From positions 1-64,000 of the forward strand of contig NZ_AXBA01000016.1 in assembly GCF_000473085.1 (NCBI RefSeq): DNA of 64,000 bases. The letters run 5' to 3'. Source of the stretch: Azorhizobium doebereinerae UFLA1-100. Lineage in GTDB: Bacteria; Pseudomonadota; Alphaproteobacteria; Rhizobiales; Xanthobacteraceae. The translations under genes and the position numbers were made by a program. The notes beneath the pieces were generated by a model. It was given only the letters and a program-made list of their open reading frames with translations. It was not told where the DNA came from and ran no database searches. This document shows, piece by piece, positions 43,877-50,725 of the stretch (its first letter is position 1; each line of letters begins with the position of its first letter).

Positions 43877-44860
43877 TCAGGCCTTGGCCGGCCGAGAGCC
43901 GCCTTTGCCGCCCTTCGCGGCCGGCTTCTCGTCCGCCGCGTCGGCCTCGTCCTGGGCAACCACGGTGGAGGACCGCAGCCCGAGGTGGATGAGGATGGGC
44001 GCCGCCACGAAGATGGTGGAATAGGTGCCGATGATCACGCCCACCGACATGGCCAGCGAGAAGCCGCGCAGCACCTCGCCGCCGAAGAAATACAGCGCCA
44101 GGGTGGCGAGGAAGGTGGTGGTGGAGACGATGATGGTCCGCGAGAAGGTGGCGTTCACCGCGATGTCGAGCAGTTCCGGCAGCGGGATCTTCTTGTAGCG
44201 GCGCAGCATCTCGCGGATGCGGTCGTACACCACCACCGTGTCGTTGAGCGAATAGCCCATGATGGTCAGGATGGCGGCGATGGAGGTGAGGTCGAAATCC
44301 AGCCCCAGCACCGAATAGATCATCAGGGTGACGAAGATGTCGTGCGCCGTGGTGACCAGCGCGCCGACGGCGAACTGCCATTCGAAGCGGAACCACAGAT
44401 AGATCAGCACCACCACCGCGCCCAGCACCAGGGCCAGGATGGACTGGCGCACCAGCTCGGACGACACGCTGGGGCCCACCGTCTCGACGCGGCGGATGGT
44501 GAAGTCCTGCCCGAGGGCGCTGCGCACCTTGTCGACGATGGCCTGCTGGGCGGCATCGTCCGTGCCGGCGCGGCCGACGCGGATCAGCACGTCGCGGGCC
44601 GAGCCGAATTCCTGGATCTGCACGTCGCCGAGGTCACCGTCGGTGAGCTGCTCGCGCAGCACGCTGAGGTCCGCCGCCTGCTGGGCGGACTGGGCCTCGA
44701 TCAGCGTGCCGCCGCGGAAGTCGATGCCGAGGTTGAACCCCACCGTGCCGAACAGGATGACGGCGATGAGAGTCAGCGCCGCCGACAAGGGGAAGGTCAC
44801 GCGGCGCAGCCGCATGAAGCCGATCTTGGTCTGCGCCGGGATATAGTCGATCAAGGGCAT
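43877..44860 (-). CDS. secF: Protein translocase subunit SecF
   Basis: 327 aa, six predicted membrane helices with a large periplasmic loop. With SecD it uses the proton gradient to help pull proteins through SecYEG. Signature blocks: FGTVGFNLGIDFRGGTLIEA, VETVGPSVSSELVRQSIL, IMGYSLNDTVVVYDRIREML and NATFSRTIIVSTTTFLATLA. It starts 12 bp after secD ends. The C-terminus is a Lys-rich tail typical of alphaproteobacteria. Confidence 0.96.
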   Translation of the reverse strand: MPLIDYIPAQTKIGFMRLRRVTFPLSAALTLIAVILFGTVGFNLGIDFRGGTLIEAQSAQQAADLSVLREQLTDGDLGDVQIQEFGSARDVLIRVGRAGTDDAAQQAIVDKVRSALGQDFTIRRVETVGPSVSSELVRQSILALVLGAVVVLIYLWFRFEWQFAVGALVTTAHDIFVTLMIYSVLGLDFDLTSIAAILTIMGYSLNDTVVVYDRIREMLRRYKKIPLPELLDIAVNATFSRTIIVSTTTFLATLALYFFGGEVLRGFSLAMSVGVIIGTYSTIFVAAPILIHLGLRSSTVVAQDEADAADEKPAAKGGKGGSRPAKA

Positions 44861-44872
44861 GGCGGCGCGCTC

Positions 44873-46480
44873 TCAGATAGGCAGCTTGGCCGGGCGCTGC
44901 CACTTCACCCACCACGCGATCATCAGGCGGGTGAGGGTGTAAGCGGTGAACACGGTGGTCAGGAGGCCAAGGATATAGGTGACGGCGAACCCGCGCACGG
45001 GGCCGGAGCCGCCGAGCAGGAACAGGATCACGGCCGTCGCCAGCGAGGTCAAATTGGCGTCGAGGATGGTCCCGAGCGCGAAGGAGAAGCCCTTGTCGAT
45101 GGCGGCGATGGCCGAGCGGCCCTCGCGCGCCTCGTCGCGGATGCGCTCGAAGATCACCACGTTGGAATCCACCGCCATGCCGATGGTCAGCACCACGCCG
45201 GCGATGCCGGGCAGCGTCAGCGTGGCGCCGAGCAGCGACTGCAGGGCGAACATCAGCGTCACGTGGACCGCCAGCGCGATCAGCGCGAACAGGCCGAACA
45301 GGCCGTAGACGGCGAGCATGAACACCGCCACCAGCGCCGCAGCCACAAAAGCCGCCGTCTTGCCGGCCTGGATCGAATCCTGCCCGAGGCTCGGGCCGAC
45401 GGTGCGCTCCTCCACCACCTTCAGCGGCGCCGGCAGGGCGCCGGCGCGCAGCAGGATGGCGAGGTCGTTGGCCTGCTGCACGGTGAAGGAGCCGGAGATC
45501 TGGCCCGATCCGCCGAGGATCGGCTCGCGGATCACCGGGGCGGAGATCACCTGGTTGTCCAGCACGATGGCGAAGGGCCGGCCGACCGCGTCCTGGGTGG
45601 TGGCGGCGAAGCGGCGCGCGCCGTTGTTGTTGAAGCGGAAGCTGACGATGGGCTGGCGCGACGTCTGGTCGAAGCCCGGCTGGGCGTCCACCAGGTCCTC
45701 GCCGGACACGCGCACCTGCTTCTCCACCAGATAGGGCACGCCGTCAGACGACTGGAGCACGTCGGATTCGGCCGGCGGCCGGGTCTCCATCGCCTGCTGC
45801 GGCGACATGGACTGGTCCACCATGCGGAACGAGAGCTTGGCGGTCTGGCCCAGCAGCGCCTTCAGGCGCTGGGGATCCTGCAAGCCGGGCACCTGCACCA
45901 GGATGCGGTCCGCGCCCTGACGCTGGATGGTCGGCTCGACCGTGCCGAGCTGGTCGATACGCCGGCGGATGATCTCGATGGACTGGTCCACCGCCGAGCG
46001 GATGCGGGCGTTGATGCCGGCGTCGGTCAGCGACACCGTGATCTGGCCGTCGGCGCCGCTGGAGACGGTGATGTCGGTCTCGCCCGTGCTGCTGCCGAGC
46101 ACGGAATTGGTGATCGGGGTCGCCAGCTTGCGCAGCTCGGTCACCGCCGCCTGGGTGTCGTTGGCGTCGCGCAGCCGCACCTGGATGCTGGTGTCGCGCA
46201 CCGTCAGGCCGGAATAGCCGATCTTCTGCTCGCGCAGCACCCGGCGCACGTCGTCGCGCACCTGGTCGGCGCGCTCCTTCTTGAGCGCGGCGGCGTCCAC
46301 CTCCAGCAGGATGTGGCTGCCGCCCTGGAGGTCCAGCCCGAGGGTCACATGGCTGGAGGCCAGCCATGAGGGCAGATGCTGCAATACCGAAGCCGGCAGC
46401 AGGTTGGGGACGGCAAACAGGATTCCCAACGCTGTGACCACGAGGATCAGCGCCGTCTTCAGCCTGGAGAAGTGCAGCAT
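44873..46480 (-). CDS. secD: Protein translocase subunit SecD
   Basis: 535 aa, six membrane helices, with a long periplasmic region between helices 1 and 2. The signatures are VTLGLDLQGGSHILLEVDAA, PGLQDPQRLKALLGQTAKLS, GIAGVVLTIGMAVDSNVVIF followed by ERIRDEAREGRS, and GTILDANLTSLATAVILFLL. It is the middle gene of yajC-secD-secF, 28 bp after yajC. Length is standard for alphaproteobacteria. Confidence 0.97.
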   Translation of the reverse strand: MLHFSRLKTALILVVTALGILFAVPNLLPASVLQHLPSWLASSHVTLGLDLQGGSHILLEVDAAALKKERADQVRDDVRRVLREQKIGYSGLTVRDTSIQVRLRDANDTQAAVTELRKLATPITNSVLGSSTGETDITVSSGADGQITVSLTDAGINARIRSAVDQSIEIIRRRIDQLGTVEPTIQRQGADRILVQVPGLQDPQRLKALLGQTAKLSFRMVDQSMSPQQAMETRPPAESDVLQSSDGVPYLVEKQVRVSGEDLVDAQPGFDQTSRQPIVSFRFNNNGARRFAATTQDAVGRPFAIVLDNQVISAPVIREPILGGSGQISGSFTVQQANDLAILLRAGALPAPLKVVEERTVGPSLGQDSIQAGKTAAFVAAALVAVFMLAVYGLFGLFALIALAVHVTLMFALQSLLGATLTLPGIAGVVLTIGMAVDSNVVIFERIRDEAREGRSAIAAIDKGFSFALGTILDANLTSLATAVILFLLGGSGPVRGFAVTYILGLLTTVFTAYTLTRLMIAWWVKWQRPAKLPI

Positions 46481-46508
46481 CGTCTCTGTTCTTGCGTTCG
46501 GAGCGGCC

Positions 46509-46853
46509 TCAGGCGGCCGTCTCGTCCTTGGCGGGCTCGCCCTTGGCGCGGACGGTGGAAATCTGCGAGCGGAGCTGGCGGACCTTCACATTGTCGGCGA
46601 TCTGCATTTCGATCTCGGCGTCGTCCACCACCTTGACCACCTTGCCCACGAGGCCGCCGGTGGTCACGACAACGTCGCCGCGACGCAGGGAATTCACCAT
46701 TTCTTGATGCACCTTGGCGCGCTTCTGCTGCGGCCGCAGGATCAGGAAATACATCACCACGAAGATCAGCACGAACGGCGCGAGCTGAATGAGCATGTCG
46801 GTCCCGCCACCGGCGGCCGGTGCGCCTTGGGCGAATGCGGGCGATATGAACAT
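46509..46853 (-). CDS. yajC: Preprotein translocase subunit YajC
   Basis: 114 aa with one membrane helix near residues 23-42 (LIQLAPFVLIFVVMYFLILR) and the family block RPQQKRAKVHQEMVNSLRRG followed by DVVVTTGGLVGKVVKV. It associates with SecDF. It is the first gene of the run, and the promoter must lie in the 202-bp gap shared with the divergent cobS gene. Confidence 0.95.
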   Translation of the reverse strand: MFISPAFAQGAPAAGGGTDMLIQLAPFVLIFVVMYFLILRPQQKRAKVHQEMVNSLRRGDVVVTTGGLVGKVVKVVDDAEIEMQIADNVKVRQLRSQISTVRAKGEPAKDETAA

Positions 46854-47055
46854 TTTGTCCTCGTTCTGTCTGAAGGGAGGGATTGGCGGAGTCCATCCGG
46901 ACGCCCCTGCCGAAGCGGCGGGACTATACCGGCGGAACCCACGAATGCAAACGCGCCTGTGGGCGGCATCGGATGCTCTTGACCCGGTGCCGAAATAAGT
47001 CTCCCAAGGAGGCGGTCCGTTTCACGGCGGAGCGGGCCGCACGGACGAGAGGCTC

Positions 47056-47853
47056 ATGCGGCAGAACCGGATCGTTGAGGACCTTGGCGCGGCCCTGCGC
47101 TTCTATTCCCGGCTCCCCGTTCCCGCGCCCTCCGGCGACACCGAAGCCTTCGCCCCGCCGCGCCTCAGCCGGATCGCCTATGCCGTGCCGTTGGCGGGCG
47201 CGGTCATCGGCGCCGCCGGCGCGGTGATTCTGCTGCTCGCCGCCGCCCTCGGCCTGCCCCCCCTGGTCAGCGCCGCCCTGGCGGTGACGGCGGGCGTGCT
47301 GCTCACCGGCGCCCTGCACGAGGACGGCCTGGCCGACACCGCCGACGGCTTCGGCGGCGGCGCCACCCGGCTCCGGCGCCTGGAGATCATGCGCGACAGC
47401 CGCATCGGCAGCTACGGCGCCTGCGCCCTCGTCCTCGCCCTGCTGCTGCGCGTCGCCCTGGTCCAGGGCCTGCTGGCCTCCGGGCCCGCCGTCGCCGCTT
47501 TGGCGCTGGTCGCCGGCGCCGGCCTCTCGCGCGCCGCCGGCATCCTGCTGCTGGAATTCCTGCCCCCGGCCCGCGCCGACGGCGCCTCCGCCGCCGCCGG
47601 CCAGCCCGGCCCCGATGCCGCCGGCAAGGCCGGCCTCGTGGGCGCGCTCCTCGCCGGCCTGCTGCTGGTGCCGAGCGCGGGGGTGAGCGCGGCGGGCGCC
47701 GGCATCGCCGCCGTCCTCCTGGTGCTGTTCGTCATGACGCGGCTCTCCCGCCGCCTCATCGGCGGGCAGACCGGGGACGTGGCCGGCGCCGTCCAGCAAC
47801 TGGCCGAGATTGCCTTCCTGCTGGCCGTCCTTATCTTCGCCCGGGTGCATTGA
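47056..47853 (+). CDS. cobS: Adenosylcobinamide-GDP ribazoletransferase CobS
   Basis: 265 aa integral membrane enzyme of late cobalamin synthesis that joins adenosylcobinamide-GDP to alpha-ribazole. Family motifs: LRFYSRLPVPAPSG, VLLTGALHEDGLADTADGFG, RRLEIMRDSRIGSYGACALV and LSRRLIGGQTGDVAGAVQQL. ATG 47056 has GAGAGG 4 nt upstream. It leads a tight plus-strand run (cobS, DUF1289, protease, CDF protein). No cobalamin riboswitch is recognisable upstream. Confidence 0.95.
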   Translation: MRQNRIVEDLGAALRFYSRLPVPAPSGDTEAFAPPRLSRIAYAVPLAGAVIGAAGAVILLLAAALGLPPLVSAALAVTAGVLLTGALHEDGLADTADGFGGGATRLRRLEIMRDSRIGSYGACALVLALLLRVALVQGLLASGPAVAALALVAGAGLSRAAGILLLEFLPPARADGASAAAGQPGPDAAGKAGLVGALLAGLLLVPSAGVSAAGAGIAAVLLVLFVMTRLSRRLIGGQTGDVAGAVQQLAEIAFLLAVLIFARVH

Positions 47854-47862
47854 TCCGGCGCC

Positions 47863-48081
47863 ATGTCCGACACCCCTCACTCCGCCCCGATCCCCTCCCC
47901 CTGCATCAAGGTCTGCGTGGTCGATCCGCTCAGCAGCCTGTGCATCGGCTGCGGCCGGACCATGCAGGAGATCGGCGGCTGGCTCGGCTATGGACCGGAG
48001 CGGCGGGCGGCCATCATGGCCGCCCTGCCCGAGCGCCTTGCCCGCCTGCGGGCGCAGAACCCCGACGCCTTTTCGGACTGA
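47863..48081 (+). CDS. DUF1289 protein
   Basis: 72 aa, starting MSDTPHSAPIPSPCIKVCVV. The four conserved cysteines (PCIKVC and LCIGCGRTMQEI) are likely metal ligands. The family is common in proteobacteria and its function is unknown. It starts 9 bp after cobS. Confidence 0.88.
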   Translation: MSDTPHSAPIPSPCIKVCVVDPLSSLCIGCGRTMQEIGGWLGYGPERRAAIMAALPERLARLRAQNPDAFSD

Positions 48082-48085
48082 CCCC

Positions 48086-48811
48086 ATGCGCGGCGACCGT
48101 TTCCTCTGGATGCTGCTGATCGGCCTGCTCGGCGGGGTCATCGTGCTCGCCGTGCATCACGAGCAGGGCAGCGTCGCCGGCCTGGACCTCAACCAGTTCG
48201 GCAGCCTGACCTATCAGGTGCCGATCCTGATCATCGTCGGCGCCGTGGCCTGGTCCATCGTGCGCGGCCGCATCGGCGAGGCGCTGGTGGCGGCGCTGTT
48301 CTGGATCCTGCTCGGGACCGCGCTCGCCATCGGCTACACCTATCGCGGCCCGCTGCTCCAGGTGGCCGAGCGGGTGATCGGGCAATTGGTGCCGGGCTAT
48401 GCCATCAGCCTGCCGGGCAGCGCCATGACCGTGGAGGTCGCCCGCGGCGCCGACGGCGACTTCGCCGTGCGCGTCGGCATCAACGGCGCGACGGTGCCCA
48501 TGCTGCTGGATACCGGCGCCTCCTCCGTGGTGCTCACCATCGAGGCGGCGCGGGCGGCGGGGCTGCCGGTGGACTTCCTGAAATACGACGTGCCGGTGGA
48601 CACCGCCAACGGCCGCACCCGGGCGGCCTCCGTGGTGCTGGACAAGGTCACGGTGGGGGGGATCGTCGAACGCCGCGTCCCCGCGCTCGTGGCGCCGGCC
48701 GGCATGCTCCGCACGCCGCTGCTCGGCATGAGCTTCCTCTCCCGCCTGGAGAGCTTCGAGGTGCGCGGCGACCGCCTGCTGCTGCGCGGACCAGGACGTG
48801 ATCCGCAATGA
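48086..48811 (+). CDS. Membrane-anchored retropepsin-like aspartic protease (TIGR02281 type)
   Basis: 241 aa. Three hydrophobic segments in the first 95 residues anchor a periplasmic retropepsin-like domain: VGINGATVPMLLDTGASSVV carries the single catalytic D-T-G per chain, implying a dimer, and GMLRTPLLGMSFLSRLESFE completes the flap fold. It belongs to the TIGR02281 clan AA group of alphaproteobacteria. The ATG at 48086 follows the DUF1289 stop by 4 bp. Substrate unknown. Confidence 0.88.
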   Translation: MRGDRFLWMLLIGLLGGVIVLAVHHEQGSVAGLDLNQFGSLTYQVPILIIVGAVAWSIVRGRIGEALVAALFWILLGTALAIGYTYRGPLLQVAERVIGQLVPGYAISLPGSAMTVEVARGADGDFAVRVGINGATVPMLLDTGASSVVLTIEAARAAGLPVDFLKYDVPVDTANGRTRAASVVLDKVTVGGIVERRVPALVAPAGMLRTPLLGMSFLSRLESFEVRGDRLLLRGPGRDPQ

Positions 48812-49761
48812 GCACCGCCCCGCAGCCCCGCACCCCCACCTTTCAGGAGCGCCGCGAGGAGCGCGCCATCCTCATCGCCGTCCTGCTCGACCTGTCCCTC
48901 GCCGTGCCCTACGGCACCGCGGCGCTCATCATCGGCTCGCTGTCCATGCTGTCCGACCTGCTGCGGGGCGTGCTGCTGCTGGTGGTGGCCATCGTCTCCT
49001 GGCAGACCCTGCGCAACCTGCACCGCGGGCGGGTGGCGGCCTATGAATACGGCATCGGCAAGCTGGAGCGCGGCATCGGGCTGATGGTCGGCGTGCTGCT
49101 GATCTTCGCCGCCGGCTTCATCGCCTATCAGGCGGTGACCCGGGGCGGCGGCGAGCCGCAGACCGACTTCTGGGCCTGGGTCGCCATCGTCATGGTGGTC
49201 TACAATTTCATCGTCAACGCCGGGCCGATCATCCCGCTGTGGCAGGCCAACCGGGCCGGCGGCTCCATGATCGTGCAGGCCCAGCTGCGCGCCCATATCG
49301 CCAAGGCGGTGGCGTCCTTCCCGGTGGTGGTCTGCGTGATCATCGATTCGCTCGCCCACGACCCGGTGGTCGCCCGCACCGCCGACAGCATCGGCGGCCT
49401 CGTCGGTGCGGCCTTCATGACCTTCGTCGGCGTCTCCATGGTGCGCGCCTCGCTGCCGGACCTGCTGGACCGGGCGCTGAGCGAGCCGGTGCAGCTCAAG
49501 GTGAACCGCACGCTGGCCGCCTTCTTCCACGAATACGACGCCCTGCTGGGCATCCGCACCCGGCGCTCGGGCAATATCGCCCATGTGGAGATCACGGTGG
49601 GCTTCGACCCCACCCGCAGCATGGCGGACGTCTCCGACGTGCTCGCGCGCATGGAGAAGCACATGGAAACCGAGATCCCCGACGTGGACGCGGTGCTGAT
49701 CGCCCGCGCCCACGGCGCCGATTCCGGCATCGCCCCGCGCGCCGGGGCGTTCACCGCCTGA
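48808..49761 (+). CDS. Cation diffusion facilitator-family protein, divergent
   Basis: 317 aa, about six membrane segments and a C-terminal cytoplasmic ferredoxin-like domain (about 225-305, GNIAHVEITVGFDPTRSMAD). The family fold is clear (AALIIGSLSMLSDLLRGVLL, AYEYGIGKLERGIGLMVGVL), but the transport-site residues of YiiP-type carriers look altered: helix 2 reads SDLLRG, not DxxxD or HxxxD, and helix 5 reads RAHIAKAVAS, with no Asp four residues after the His. Either specificity is different or transport is lost. The ATG overlaps the protease stop as ATGA. Confidence 0.85.
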   Translation: MSTAPQPRTPTFQERREERAILIAVLLDLSLAVPYGTAALIIGSLSMLSDLLRGVLLLVVAIVSWQTLRNLHRGRVAAYEYGIGKLERGIGLMVGVLLIFAAGFIAYQAVTRGGGEPQTDFWAWVAIVMVVYNFIVNAGPIIPLWQANRAGGSMIVQAQLRAHIAKAVASFPVVVCVIIDSLAHDPVVARTADSIGGLVGAAFMTFVGVSMVRASLPDLLDRALSEPVQLKVNRTLAAFFHEYDALLGIRTRRSGNIAHVEITVGFDPTRSMADVSDVLARMEKHMETEIPDVDAVLIARAHGADSGIAPRAGAFTA

Positions 49762-49770
49762 GCCCGCAGC

Positions 49771-50607
49771 TCAGAGCATCTCCAGGGCCACCTTGCGCCG
49801 GGGCGGCGGGAAGTCCGCGTCGATGGCGGCGAGATCCTCGGCATCCAGCACGAGATCGCGCGCCGCCGCATTGGCGGTCACATGGGCGACCGTCGCCGCC
49901 TTGGGGATGGCGATCACGTCCGGCCGCCTGAGCGCCCAGGCCAGCGCCACCTGGAAGATGTCCACCCCGTGCCGGGCCGCCACCCGGCCCAGCGCCCCGC
50001 CGCGCGGCAGCCGGCCCTGCTCGACGGGGCTGTAGGCCATGAACGGGATCTTGTGCCGCGCCTGGAACGGCATGAGGTCGAATTCCGGCCCGCGCCGGGA
50101 GGGATTGTAGAGGATCTGGTTCACGGCGCAGGCGCTGCCGCCGACCTCCAGAAGCTCCTCCATGTCGACGGTGTCGAGATTGCTCACGCCCCAGTGGCGG
50201 ATCTTGCCGGCCTTCTGGAGCGCCTCGAAGCCGGCGATGGTCTCCTCGAACAGATGGCCGCCGCGCCAGTGCAGCAGGTAGAGGTCGAGCCGGTCGGTGC
50301 CGAGCCGCTCGAGGCTGCGCGCGCACGCCTCCTCCACGCTCCGGCGGCCGGCATTGTGCGGATAGACCTTGCTGACCAGGAACACCTTGTCCCGCCAGCC
50401 GTCCTTCAGCGCGGCGCCCACCAGCTGCTCGGTGAGGCCGTCGCCATACATCTCGGCCGTATCGACCAGTGTGAGGCCGAGCTCGATGCCGGTGCGCAGG
50501 GCGGCGATCTCCTCCGCCCGGTGATCGGCCTGTTCGCCCATGAGCCAAGTGCCTTGCCCGAGCGCCGGTACGCTTTCGCCGCCGGTGAGTGTCACGCTTT
50601 TCGCCAT
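49771..50607 (-). CDS. Aldo/keto reductase
   Basis: 278 aa NADPH-dependent (beta/alpha)8 reductase. The catalytic tetrad is visible: Asp and Tyr in LVDTAEMYGDGLTEQLVG, Lys in VFLVSKVYPHNAG, and His in LYLLHWRGGHLFEE. Late cofactor blocks are ALAWALRRPDVIAIPKAATV. It is a member of the AKR3/AKR5-like group of soluble reductases. ATG 50607 is chosen because similarity (VTLTGGESVPALGQGTW) begins there. Converges with the CDF-type gene. Substrate unknown. Confidence 0.92.
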   Translation of the reverse strand: MAKSVTLTGGESVPALGQGTWLMGEQADHRAEEIAALRTGIELGLTLVDTAEMYGDGLTEQLVGAALKDGWRDKVFLVSKVYPHNAGRRSVEEACARSLERLGTDRLDLYLLHWRGGHLFEETIAGFEALQKAGKIRHWGVSNLDTVDMEELLEVGGSACAVNQILYNPSRRGPEFDLMPFQARHKIPFMAYSPVEQGRLPRGGALGRVAARHGVDIFQVALAWALRRPDVIAIPKAATVAHVTANAAARDLVLDAEDLAAIDADFPPPRRKVALEML

Positions 50608-50725
50608 GCCCGCCTCCCTTGGATCGCGGGACGTTAGAGCGCTTCGCGGGCGGAGGAAACCACGGCGGCGGAGGGACGGGCCGCGCGCCGGCGCGCGGCC
50701 GGCGCCCGCTTCCGCCCCCGGGGCC

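Noticed and set aside
46854-47055. Cobalamin riboswitch upstream of cobS
   Set aside because: The gap is only 202 bp, is shared with yajC and lacks a recognisable B12 box (GCCACTG) or the expected helices.
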